This document shows positions 40,528 through 48,973 of a DNA stretch of 64,000 nt, piece by piece. The stretch covers positions 310,001-374,000 of the forward strand of contig NZ_MPHJ01000002.1 of NCBI RefSeq assembly GCF_001957125.1. The letters are read 5' to 3'. Position numbers and translations under genes: made by a program. Each line of letters starts with the position of its first letter. The stretch's first letter is position 1. The notes beneath the pieces were generated by a model. The model ran no database searches, was not told the DNA's origin, and saw only the letters and a list, made by a program, of their open reading frames with translations. This DNA is from Shewanella sp. UCD-KL12 (lineage in GTDB: Bacteria; Pseudomonadota; Gammaproteobacteria; Enterobacterales; Shewanellaceae).

Positions 40528-42213
40528 TTGTCACAAGTATATAAGTCTGCGGGTTTTGACATACTTCCCCTTGAAGGAAAGGTTTTCTTTCAAGGCGTAA
40601 CCGTTAAAATTCGCCCCAAAACATTCCAGCTGCTGATGCTATTAATTGAGACGCAGGGGGAGGTTGTCAGCAAAAGCACGATACTGAGTCATGTTTGGGA
40701 TGATGTCGTTGTCGATGAACAAGTGATTTTTCAGTCAATTAAAGAGCTGCGTAAGGCCTTTAGTGTTGCGGATGTGATTAAGACATTACCCAGAAAAGGT
40801 TATGTTTGGGTGGCGCAGGTTGAGTGCATTAATTCCGATAAGGACAGTGAGCCCAGAAGAGCCGATAAGCCTGGTCAAAATCGCCAAGATGATACGTTAG
40901 CTAACCAAGCAAGGACTGCCGAGCAACACGCCCCCTCAAAGCGCGCCCTTTCACTAAATGTAATGCTAAACAAGGTTAAAGCTCATAGGAAAAGCCTAGT
41001 CTTAGCGATGACTGTCACTATTTTGTTAGTGGCAGCTTTATTGAATCTTACGATTTTTACTGAGCCAAAGTTGCCAGCGCTTGCAGGTCAGCCTCTAGCT
41101 GAGTTGGATAAGCCCTTGGTGAATTCACAGTCATTAACGGGCGCAGTGGTTATCTTACCAATTCAGAATCAAGTGTCAGATACGCATCAAAAATGGGTGA
41201 GATATGGTGCGATGGATCAATTGATCCACCAACTCAAACCAACAGAGCATTATGGTGTGCTTCAGGCCGATGACGTGCTTGAGGTGATGAAGCGCGCTGA
41301 TATGCCTTTAATTGAATTGTCCCATCAGCGCGCCGATATTGACAGATTGTTCACCGTTTCCGGTGCTAGCTTGATTGCTGATATTAAACTGACAGGCACG
41401 CCGGGGGATTATCAGTTTATCTATAGTCTTCACACTAAAGATAACATTAAGCGTGGCGTACTCGTCCACTCGCAAATTGAGTTAGTGATTAATGAAATGG
41501 CTGGGGTGATTAATCAGCATTTGGGGCAAACTCAGCAGCGTGCTCCTTTTGAATACCACACAAGCTTTGCCAACCAGATGCTAGCGTCTGCCTTTGAGTT
41601 TCTGCACCGCGGCGACGAATTATCGGCAGAGAAACTGCTCAAAAGTGCATTAGTGTCAGAGTCAGATAACCTTGCTGCAAGGCGTTTATTAGCTCAGGTG
41701 TTGGTGCATACTAGGCAAACCGAGTTAGCTGCAAACGAGTTAACATCGTCCATCGACCTTGCAAGGCGTAAGGCAAATCAGTTTGAGCTTGCACGCCTTA
41801 GGTTTTTGTCTGGGGTCAATGCACAGCATAATCAGCAATTCGATGAGTCTATCGCGATACTAGAGCAGGCTAAAGAAGATGCTGAATCTGTTAAAGATTG
41901 GCTCTACCTTGGCTATATTCATGAGGCGATGGGCCGAGCTTATCAAAGTAAGGGGCGGTACGCTAAAGCTGAGGGGCATTATCAACTCGCTATGGAAAAG
42001 CATCAGATTATCCAGTGCCCCTATGGTTTGTCGGTGGGCTTACTTAACCTGTCTGAGTTGAGTGTATTACAGGGTGACCTCAATGCTGCCAGTAACTTGG
42101 TCGAGCGTTCACTGAGCTTGATCAACACCAGAGAGTTAAACTCGATAAAGCCCCTTGCCGAAAACCTAGCGTTAAAAATATCTCAAATGGGTGATGCTGA
42201 ACATCGACTCTGA
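40528..42213 (+). CDS. CadC/ToxR-like membrane regulator with TPR tail
   Basis: The 561-aa product has a winged-helix DNA-binding domain at about 1-100 (KTFQLLMLLIETQGEVVSKSTILSHVW, KTLPRKGYVW), a basic, polar linker, one membrane helix at about 151-172 and a periplasmic domain whose C-terminal part (about 350-555) consists of TPR-like helical repeats. It starts with TTG; AAGG lies at the right distance. The downstream NTF2-like/DUF4405 pair, 257 bp away on the same strand, is a possible target, by position only. It has the same architecture as the protein at 16194. Confidence 0.85.
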   Translation: MSQVYKSAGFDILPLEGKVFFQGVTVKIRPKTFQLLMLLIETQGEVVSKSTILSHVWDDVVVDEQVIFQSIKELRKAFSVADVIKTLPRKGYVWVAQVECINSDKDSEPRRADKPGQNRQDDTLANQARTAEQHAPSKRALSLNVMLNKVKAHRKSLVLAMTVTILLVAALLNLTIFTEPKLPALAGQPLAELDKPLVNSQSLTGAVVILPIQNQVSDTHQKWVRYGAMDQLIHQLKPTEHYGVLQADDVLEVMKRADMPLIELSHQRADIDRLFTVSGASLIADIKLTGTPGDYQFIYSLHTKDNIKRGVLVHSQIELVINEMAGVINQHLGQTQQRAPFEYHTSFANQMLASAFEFLHRGDELSAEKLLKSALVSESDNLAARRLLAQVLVHTRQTELAANELTSSIDLARRKANQFELARLRFLSGVNAQHNQQFDESIAILEQAKEDAESVKDWLYLGYIHEAMGRAYQSKGRYAKAEGHYQLAMEKHQIIQCPYGLSVGLLNLSELSVLQGDLNAASNLVERSLSLINTRELNSIKPLAENLALKISQMGDAEHRL

Positions 42214-42470
42214 AAGGGGGGAGGGCTGTTTACTCAAGTTCCTCTCGTCGCTGGCTAGTTAAGACCAGCTGCACGCAAGTTCCTATTAACTCAACTCTCA
42301 TATCCACTCCTACCCTCATAATTCACACTGTCGTTTAATAATAAAAGTCTATATTAATCAATTGTTTTAGATAGTTTCAGAAACTTTCAGTCGTCTTGTC
42401 TGCGGTTTGGCAGCAATCTTGTGACCAGCTAAATTCCTTAGCGAATTATTGACTCAGGGAGTTCATATTA

Positions 42471-43031
42471 ATGAGAGTGATAGTCATGGTTTTGATTGGG
42501 GGGATCTCAATTGCAAGTGCGTTTCTTGCTCAAGGGAGATCAAGTGTGCCACACAGTGAAGTTAGGCCGAAATACTCACTAGAGGAGGGCACTTTGGTAC
42601 AAGATGAGGACGCTGAGATCTATAAGGTTATCGTGCAATTTCGAGATGCAATCACACACAAAGATCCCACGCTTTTGTTTTCTACTTTGCATTCAAACAC
42701 CATTCCCTGGTTAGGTATTTTTGCCGATGACAGTCTGGCATTTATGCAGATAAAAGAGCCGCAGATAACTAAGGTCCAGAGCAGTGATCCGGTTGCGTTT
42801 ATGGATTGGATTATCGCTCAAGAGTCAAAGGTTGAAGAGAAGTTCTGGAATATACAGATCACGCAAGACAGGCATATCGCCACTGTTCATTTTGACTACA
42901 GTTTTCATATCGGCGAGCAAAAAACGAATTGGGGACAAGAGTCTTGGCAGCTGATTAAAACGCCCCAAGGCTGGAAAATTAACTCAGTGATCTACTCACT
43001 CAATATTCATCAAACAGCACAAGATGTGTAG
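42471..43031 (+). CDS. NTF2/SnoaL-like envelope protein
   Basis: The 186-aa product has an N-terminal hydrophobic signal or anchor (MRVIVMVLIGGISIASAFLA) and a domain with the NTF2-like cone pattern: a helix (EIYKVIVQFRDAITHKDPTLLFSTLHS), then strands ending in WQLIKTPQGWKINSVIYSLN. NTF2-like domains bind small ligands or partner proteins. It lies 22 bp before the membrane gene at 43054, so they are probably one operon and may work together. No catalytic residues are recognisable. Confidence 0.7.
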   Translation: MRVIVMVLIGGISIASAFLAQGRSSVPHSEVRPKYSLEEGTLVQDEDAEIYKVIVQFRDAITHKDPTLLFSTLHSNTIPWLGIFADDSLAFMQIKEPQITKVQSSDPVAFMDWIIAQESKVEEKFWNIQITQDRHIATVHFDYSFHIGEQKTNWGQESWQLIKTPQGWKINSVIYSLNIHQTAQDV

Positions 43032-43053
43032 TTGACCTTTAAAAGGAGTTTAT

Positions 43054-44190
43054 ATGTCATTTATCAAAAAGTTCAACACGCGCAGCTTTGTCAGTTTAAC
43101 GATTTTCTTATCATTTTCAGTCATCTTGATCACCTCAGTTTTGATGTTCATTAATAAACATCAAACCTCGATTGCGTTATTGCACACCATTATTGGCTTC
43201 GGTTTATTGCTGATTGGATTTTGGCATTTAAAAAATAATTTTTCGCCGTTAAAAAATCACTTCAGATGGCGGTTTGGCAGAGATAAAACCTCCACTAAAA
43301 ATATGGCACTACCTGTAGCTGTTTTTCTGTTTACCTGTCTTGTGGTCTTATCGCTTAATCAATTTGCGCCGCTATTGGCGGTCTATGAGTGGGGGAATAC
43401 ACTGCGAGCACAGGATGCTGGCGCGCAGCGAACTGAAATTGTGTACCAAAAGCTTGATAAGGAGCTGGCAAACCATCAAGGCCCGAAAATATCCATCGAT
43501 CTGCGCACTGGGCCTTACTTTCTTTGGCCTCAATACGCCATCTGGGCTGAAACCATAGAGGGGGAGTTCATTCAACCTATCTATGTGACTTCGGCTCTGG
43601 CTAAAAACAACTTTGTTAATAAAGTCACTAAGAAAGATAATAGTCTAGTGTTTGATACTAACCTTATGTTTTCAAACAAGGTTAAACCAAGTGAGGTGTT
43701 TAACTTTAGTGTAGATGAGGCGACTAAAGATCAACGCATTCGGCCTGAGTCATTGCCAGTATTTCTGCACAAATTAGGTAAAGAGACTGTTGATGGCTAT
43801 TTTGTGCCGACAGAGGGGGAGTTGCTCATTGATGCATATACTGGTGCGACCATGCTCGATAGTTTTTTACTGGCGACACGCCTAAAAGACACTGGCTTTG
43901 ATAAGGTAAAAATTAGGTTCGAGATTAATCACTCTTTTGATTTTAATGAGTATTACTCCAGCGATCGTTTTCCTAACGATGAGATCTATTCGGGAAATGG
44001 TTACAGTGCCCAGCCTTCTATCATCTATGAGGCGGTGATAGACCTGAGCAGTGATGCTACTAAATACTTCCCGATGGCGTTGATAGGCCAAGGCCATCAT
44101 TCTGGTCAAAATGGTGAGATTAATACCGATGTCAGCAAGTTAACAACAGCACTTGAATTGGTCGACCGAATTATAGTTGAAGTGGAATAG
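43054..44190 (+). CDS. DUF4405-like membrane protein with large periplasmic domain
   Basis: The 378-aa product has three N-terminal membrane helices (about 12-32, 38-58, 84-106). The second carries HTIIGFGLLLIGFWHLKNN, the histidine pattern of DUF4405/cytochrome-b-like proteins, so heme binding is possible. A soluble part of about 270 residues, probably periplasmic, follows (TGPYFLWPQYAIWAE, FVPTEGELLIDAYTGATMLDSF), for which I recognise no named domain. AAAAGGAG precedes the ATG. Its function is unknown; a role in membrane redox metabolism is a guess. Confidence 0.65.
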   Translation: MSFIKKFNTRSFVSLTIFLSFSVILITSVLMFINKHQTSIALLHTIIGFGLLLIGFWHLKNNFSPLKNHFRWRFGRDKTSTKNMALPVAVFLFTCLVVLSLNQFAPLLAVYEWGNTLRAQDAGAQRTEIVYQKLDKELANHQGPKISIDLRTGPYFLWPQYAIWAETIEGEFIQPIYVTSALAKNNFVNKVTKKDNSLVFDTNLMFSNKVKPSEVFNFSVDEATKDQRIRPESLPVFLHKLGKETVDGYFVPTEGELLIDAYTGATMLDSFLLATRLKDTGFDKVKIRFEINHSFDFNEYYSSDRFPNDEIYSGNGYSAQPSIIYEAVIDLSSDATKYFPMALIGQGHHSGQNGEINTDVSKLTTALELVDRIIVEVE

Positions 44191-44257
44191 TCCTACTAAA
44201 TTCAATGGCTAATCAGTGTTTGATCTATCAGTTAGCTTGAGATATTACGCATTTTTG

Positions 44258-44286
44258 CACACACCTGATGATTACTTAGGTGTGTG
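44258..44286 (+). terminator. Terminator-like hairpin after the DUF4405 gene
   Basis: The perfect 9-bp stem CACACACCT / AGGTGTGTG with an 11-base loop lies 68 bases past the stop codon. It is followed by ATTGTATTTCTTG, only weakly U-rich. Confidence 0.5.
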
Positions 44287-44349
44287 ATTGTATTTCTTGT
44301 TATTATTAGCGCATAGAGAAAATATCTGTTTATACGAGTTGGATACCCT

Positions 44350-44853
44350 ATGATTGAACAGCAGCAAAACAACCCATTACACGGCTTGGGCTTAGAGACT
44401 ATGGTCACTGAGTTAGTCGATTTTTATGAATGGAAGATACTATACGCGGCGCTGCGTTTAGAGTGTTTCAATAGTAATCCCAATATGGCAGCTTGCTTAA
44501 AGTTTCTTAAAAAGACCGAGTGGGCCAGAGAGCGAGTAGAGAACTTTTATCTTTATCGTTTCAAACGTATGCCAAAGGGAGGCGCTGCTCAGTTTGAGCT
44601 TAAGCCTCGCGAGCGTGGTTTTGCCGATGGAATAGTGCCGCGTAAACCGGAAGAACTGACGGTGGAGCTCGTTGATGAGATGCGTGCTAAGGCTACTGCT
44701 GATTATGAGGAGATGAAGCGTAATAAGAGCCAAGGCCGCCCTCGTTACGGCAATGATAAGCCAAGAGCGCAAGATGGCTATGTACAAAATAAGCGTTCAA
44801 ATGCTAACAGGCCTGCCCCCTCTCAAGACCCGAAAAATCCTTGGGGTAAGTAA
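44350..44853 (+). CDS. VF530-family DNA-binding-like protein
   Basis: The 167-aa product has at its N terminus (about 5-72) the VF530 domain: NNPLHGLGLETMVTELVDFYEWK, NPNMAACLKFLKKTEWARERVENFYLYRF. VF530 was named from Vibrio fischeri and is a small helical domain suggested to bind DNA. The usual protein is about 70-80 aa; here a C-terminal basic, proline- and asparagine-rich tail (about 100-167) is added, likely disordered and suited to nucleic-acid contact. It is a single gene. Confidence 0.85.
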   Translation: MIEQQQNNPLHGLGLETMVTELVDFYEWKILYAALRLECFNSNPNMAACLKFLKKTEWARERVENFYLYRFKRMPKGGAAQFELKPRERGFADGIVPRKPEELTVELVDEMRAKATADYEEMKRNKSQGRPRYGNDKPRAQDGYVQNKRSNANRPAPSQDPKNPWGK

Positions 44854-44877
44854 TTCTGTTTTTAGCGTCAGCATAAT

Positions 44878-44905
44878 AGGGGTTGCTAAATGCGCCCCTT
44901 TTTAT
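44878..44905 (+). terminator. Short terminator after the VF530 gene
   Basis: The stem AGGGG / CCCCT closes a 12-base loop and is followed by TTTTATT, 25 bases past the stop codon. Confidence 0.65.
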
Positions 44906-44950
44906 TGTTAACCTCATTATCCCCAACTGAAATGTTTAACAGCTAACTGC

Positions 44951-45655
44951 TTAACTTTTCATGTCGCCACTCTCTATCTTTGTTTTCAGTGGACGTATTA
45001 AACATTCGCAGAAGATCACGGCGTAAAGAAAAGGTAGCACGACGACGGGCACTGAGAGTTGCAGGCTGGGCAACAGTAACTGAGCATCGAGTGGTGATAA
45101 GACCGTACTGTGTATGATTGCTATTGTACCAATGAGGGAGATAATTAATGCCCCCGCATAGCAAAAAATGATCTGGCTCGAGTAAATCTTAGTTAAGTAT
45201 TTAGCCGCATTGCCGCCTAATATATCGGTAGCAAATAGGTATTTTAGGCCAGTTATCGCTCGTAAAAGCCCATCTAGTCCGAAAGACAGTGCGGTTAACA
45301 AGTAGGTAATACTTAAAGTAAATAGGACTGTAGGCCCATCTAAGTAGTGATCAACCTCTGATGTCAGGTTGAACAAAGACACTAGCGCTGAAAAAATAGC
45401 GACTAACACTAGGGCACCTTGCATGACTCTTCTCCTTGTATAGTTTACTTTTATATCAGATTGGGCTGATGTTAAATCACCTGGAGTCACCTCAAATGCG
45501 GATGCTAAAGCTAACGTCGACTCCGCAGAGGCATTGCCCTCATTTTCTATACGCTGAATTGTGCGAAGGGATAACCCCGTTGCTTTAGCTAACACTTCTT
45601 GAGACCAGCTTTTATCTTTTCTTAATTGCTTTAGTTTGTTTTTAGAAATCTGCAC
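44951..45655 (-). CDS. Membrane-anchored XRE-type regulator
   Basis: The 234-aa product starts with an XRE/Cro helix-turn-helix at about 5-62 (LKQLRKDKSWSQEVLAKATGLSLRTIQRIENEGNAS), followed by a basic linker and four hydrophobic helices from about 78 to 222. DNA binding tied to the membrane suggests sensing of a membrane state or signal, as in other HTH-TM proteins, but the ligand and target are unknown. The C terminus is cytosolic and basic. No partner gene is adjacent. Confidence 0.8.
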   Translation of the reverse strand: MQISKNKLKQLRKDKSWSQEVLAKATGLSLRTIQRIENEGNASAESTLALASAFEVTPGDLTSAQSDIKVNYTRRRVMQGALVLVAIFSALVSLFNLTSEVDHYLDGPTVLFTLSITYLLTALSFGLDGLLRAITGLKYLFATDILGGNAAKYLTKIYSSQIIFCYAGALIISLIGTIAIIHSTVLSPLDAQLLLPSLQLSVPVVVLPFLYAVIFCECLIRPLKTKIESGDMKS

Positions 45656-45840
45656 TGTTTCGGCTCATCTATCTCACAAATGAATGACTAAGGTTTAGCA
45701 CCTTGGGGGCGTCTATTGACTAGATGGTGGGTATTTCAGGGGGATTTGTCGAGGAATTTATGCCGCCACTTTTACGACATTGTTTTAAAATCAGTGTTTT
45801 AGGCTTGTTTTAGGGCTTTGCTTTATTAGGGGAAGCAATG

Positions 45841-45960
45841 TTAGTCGATCTCGTCAGTGACGACGATAGGTGTAGGCTCAAACTCTTGATTCACTTCCTC
45901 TTGGTTGAGGTTGTGCTCGCCGAAATACATCATTAAAAACAGTAATAGATAGGTTTCCAT
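45841..45960 (-). CDS. Candidate 39-aa membrane micro-protein
   Basis: A short frame encodes 39 residues: a hydrophobic N terminus (METYLLLFLMMYFG) followed by an acidic tail (NQEEVNQEFEPTPIVVTDEID). AGGAT lies at good spacing before the ATG and the frame ends in TAA. The amphipathic layout, an N-terminal hydrophobic stretch with an acidic C terminus, is typical of small membrane proteins. It lies upstream of the XRE regulator on the same strand, 185 bp away. No homologue is known to me; confidence is limited by length. Confidence 0.5.
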   Translation of the reverse strand: METYLLLFLMMYFGEHNLNQEEVNQEFEPTPIVVTDEID

Positions 45961-46004
45961 TAGATATCCTACTTAGAATAAAAAGAACAAAGAGACACAG
46001 CATA

Positions 46005-46273
46005 TAATACCAATCAGTATAAGAAAGTGATCTACTCAGAGTAATTTTTGGCAACTAATTCAAGGCGAGTAGCTGATGGAATGGTTATTCCCTTGTGAAG
46101 CTATTCAACGAAGAAGTAGGCAGCCAAAAACACTCCTGAAAGGCGAGTTTTAGCGCTGCATATGCTGTGTTAACGAGCTAGAACGTAGAATCACTATGCA
46201 CTTCACTCGTTGCCTTGCCTCTGAAGCGCTAAACTCTCGCTGAGCGAGCACATCTTTATACTGATTGGTATAA
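46005..46273 (-). mobile_element. MITE-like two-hairpin repeat, minus orientation
   Basis: The outer ends ATACCAATCAGTAT (46007-46020) and ATACTGATTGGTAT (46258-46271) are exact inverted repeats, and the span of 265 bp equals that of the copy at 12898. Read on the minus strand it matches that copy by eye over its whole length without gaps. The left arm pairs AGCGCT with AGCGCT where the other copy uses G-T pairs. It lies in the 566-bp gap between the micro-ORF and the coiled-coil gene; the remaining 250 bp on the right shows nothing I can name. Confidence 0.78.
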
Positions 46274-46527
46274 CGAGATTCGATACAGCACTCAAGCAGA
46301 AAGGGTCTGTTTGTCCTCTCAATTGGCACATAAGATAGCAATAATCAATTGAACACAAGCTGAATAGGCGTCTTGGTTAGCTAATAGCATTGAGTAAAAG
46401 ATTTAGTTTTAAGTTTACGCTAAGACAGTTGCGAGTTTTAATCATGATGGAGTAAACATATATTTTTCAAAGCACTGTTATTGAATGCAGTAATAAATAG
46501 TGGCACTATTCGAAAAAAGGAATTTGT

Positions 46528-47103
46528 ATGTTTACTAAAACTTTAAAGTCACTCAAGGCTTTTAATGAAAGCGAAAGCTTAGCCCCTCGATTTGTACTGA
46601 CCTACATTGTCATTTGGTCCCTCTGGCATAGTCAAATATTCACAAGCTTTATTCTGACCAGTGGCGACTTTATCACTCGCTTCGATGCCGCATTGATCTC
46701 TCTGGAAAGTAATCAGTTTATTTTGGTTTTCTTCTTTACCTGTTTGTTTTTTAGTGGGCGAATTGGCTACTTTATTTTAAAAAATAAAGCGGATGAACTA
46801 CTTGAGAAAGAGAGTGAAGTTGATCTGCAAGGAGGCAGTGATCAAAGGTTTGCTAAAGCTGATGATGTTCAGCGTTTGATGACCATGATCTCAACACTTA
46901 AAGAAAAGCTAGCGCTAACTCAAGAGCGAGAAGATAAAGCTAACAATGAAAGAAAGCTCGCGATTAGCAAGCAGCTTAAACTGCAAGCTGAGATCGATGA
47001 TATGGCGGCCGACATTGCATTATTAAATAGGGCTAACGAAGAGTTGAAAGCTAGGCTGGTTAACGCTGAAAGTAAACAATCGGCAGCATTAGAAATGAGT
47101 TAA
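46528..47103 (+). CDS. Membrane protein with C-terminal coiled coil
   Basis: The 191-aa product has two membrane helices (about 22-43 and 66-87) and a long charged coiled coil at about 110-185 (LMTMISTLKEKLALTQEREDKANNERKLAISKQ...). I recognise no family. The layout suggests a membrane-tethered scaffold. AAAAAAGGAA precedes the ATG. It is a single gene with a strong terminator and lies just before the second-messenger operon. Confidence 0.7.
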   Translation: MFTKTLKSLKAFNESESLAPRFVLTYIVIWSLWHSQIFTSFILTSGDFITRFDAALISLESNQFILVFFFTCLFFSGRIGYFILKNKADELLEKESEVDLQGGSDQRFAKADDVQRLMTMISTLKEKLALTQEREDKANNERKLAISKQLKLQAEIDDMAADIALLNRANEELKARLVNAESKQSAALEMS

Positions 47104-47134
47104 TCGCTTCATTGTACAGACTTGCGTTACCCAT

Positions 47135-47166
47135 AAAGGCCCTGAATTGATATTCAGGGCCTTTTG
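47135..47166 (+). terminator. Terminator after the coiled-coil gene
   Basis: The perfect stem AAAGGCCCTGAAT / ATTCAGGGCCTTT with loop TGAT is followed by T-rich sequence, about 32 bases past the stop codon. Confidence 0.92.
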
Positions 47167-47341
47167 CTTTTTGGGCTATCGTTTTGCTAGTCATATTTTG
47201 TTTCATAGTTAAGTGAAATTTTCATCTAGTAATGACGTGTAAGTTTGACGATGTCTAAGAACAGGTCTATATCAAGTAAGGCAGGCTGTAAAAACATACA
47301 AAAGATAAGGCCTGAGCCTATTTCTTAGCGTGGTTTTAAAT

Positions 47342-48961
47342 ATGTCTGAACTCAGCAATAAACAGATTGAAGATCGATTGCATCATCTAACAACACTCAG
47401 TATCGCACTCAATGATATTAAGAATGTTCAGCTACTCCTTGAGAGGATATTACAAACGGCGAAGAGCATTACCAATGCTGATGGCGGTACCTTATATCGT
47501 GTCAGTGCGGATAAAAAATGTCTTGAGTTCGATATCTTGCTTAATAAGTCTTTAGAACTGCACTTTGGTGGCAGTCAAGAAAAGTCAGATAAGATGCGAG
47601 CTATCCCGCTCTTACTAGATGATGGTGAGCCTAACTTAGAGGCTGTAGTGGCGTATGCCGCTAACCGTAAAGAGTCGGTCAATATCGAATATGTGTATGA
47701 CACACCGATTTTCAACTTTTCCGGAATGCGCAGGTTTGATGAGGTTTATGATTATCATTGCCAGTCATTGCTCGCAGTGCCTATGTTAGATCATAACTCA
47801 GAGTTAGTTGGCGTATTGCAATTGATTAACTCGGTAGACAGCATTACTGGAAAGATCCAAGAATTTGATACAACAGATCAGTTATTTATAGAAGCGCTCT
47901 CTTCCCAAGCGGCTATAGCTATCACCAATCAAGACCTGATTTTACAGCTAGAAAACCTTTTAGAGTCACTGGTTAATCTCATCAACATAGGTATTGATGA
48001 AAAGTCTGCCAATACAGGCAGACATTGCCAGCAGGTGCCTAAGCTCACCATGATGTTGGCTGATGCAGTGCAAAAGGCGCAAGATGGCCCGTTGAAAGAT
48101 TTCTCTATGTCTGAAAATGAAAGGTATGAGCTTTGGCTTGCAGGTATGTTGCATGATTGCGGCAAGATCACCACGCCGGTACACGTCATTGAAAAGGCGA
48201 CAAAACTACAAACCATTTTTGATCGCATCGAGCTTATTAATACCCGCTTTGAGATTTTAGGGCGGGATGCTGAAATTCGTGCTTTAAAAGGGCAGCTAAA
48301 TAATAGCGCTTCACAGCAATTTGCACAGGAGTTGCAAAACGAACTTAAGCAGTTGAACACTGATCGCGCTTTCCTTGCTCATGCCAATATAGGCTGCGAG
48401 CGCATGCAAGATGAAGATCTAGCTAGGGTGCTTGCGATTGCTAATAAGTCTTGGGTTGACTACCAAGGAGAAACACAGCCACTTTTGACCGAGAATGAGG
48501 TCGAAAATCTGATGATACGTGCAGGCACATTAACGGCAGAGGAACGTACCATCATCAATAACCATATCTCTGTCACTATTCGTATGCTCGAAGCGCTTCC
48601 TTGGCCAAAGCACCTGCAAGACATTCCTGAATATGCTGGTGGCCACCATGAGCGTATGGATGGTAATGGTTACCCCAGAGGATTATGCAAAGAGCAGATG
48701 TCGGTGCAAGCAAGAGTGATGGCGATTGCCGATATTTTTGAAGCTTTAACGGCACGAGATAGACCCTATAAAACGGGTAAAACCCTGACAGAGTCATTAA
48801 ATATTCTTGGTAAGTTCAGCTTGAATGGCCATATCGACCCCGATCTTTTTCGCATTTTTGTCAGTGAAAAGGTTTACCTACAATATGCTCATGAGTTTAT
48901 GGACAGCGCCCAAATTGATGATGTTGATGAGTCACAGATACCGGGATATTTAACTTCATAA
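47342..48961 (+). CDS. GAF-HD-GYP cyclic-di-GMP phosphodiesterase
   Basis: The 539-aa cytosolic product has a GAF sensor domain (about 20-210) and an HD-GYP domain with MLHDCGK near residue 270 and HHERMDGNGYP near 434, the motif set of active c-di-GMP-hydrolysing enzymes. The two motifs are about 165 residues apart where typical HD-GYP domains have about 60; the extra stretch is helical. The start is either GTG 47330 or ATG 47342, neither with a clear ribosome site. It is the first gene of a four-gene operon, with a 12-bp gap to the cyclase. Confidence 0.9.
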   Translation: MSELSNKQIEDRLHHLTTLSIALNDIKNVQLLLERILQTAKSITNADGGTLYRVSADKKCLEFDILLNKSLELHFGGSQEKSDKMRAIPLLLDDGEPNLEAVVAYAANRKESVNIEYVYDTPIFNFSGMRRFDEVYDYHCQSLLAVPMLDHNSELVGVLQLINSVDSITGKIQEFDTTDQLFIEALSSQAAIAITNQDLILQLENLLESLVNLINIGIDEKSANTGRHCQQVPKLTMMLADAVQKAQDGPLKDFSMSENERYELWLAGMLHDCGKITTPVHVIEKATKLQTIFDRIELINTRFEILGRDAEIRALKGQLNNSASQQFAQELQNELKQLNTDRAFLAHANIGCERMQDEDLARVLAIANKSWVDYQGETQPLLTENEVENLMIRAGTLTAEERTIINNHISVTIRMLEALPWPKHLQDIPEYAGGHHERMDGNGYPRGLCKEQMSVQARVMAIADIFEALTARDRPYKTGKTLTESLNILGKFSLNGHIDPDLFRIFVSEKVYLQYAHEFMDSAQIDDVDESQIPGYLTS

Positions 48962-48973
48962 CAAGCTGGGACA

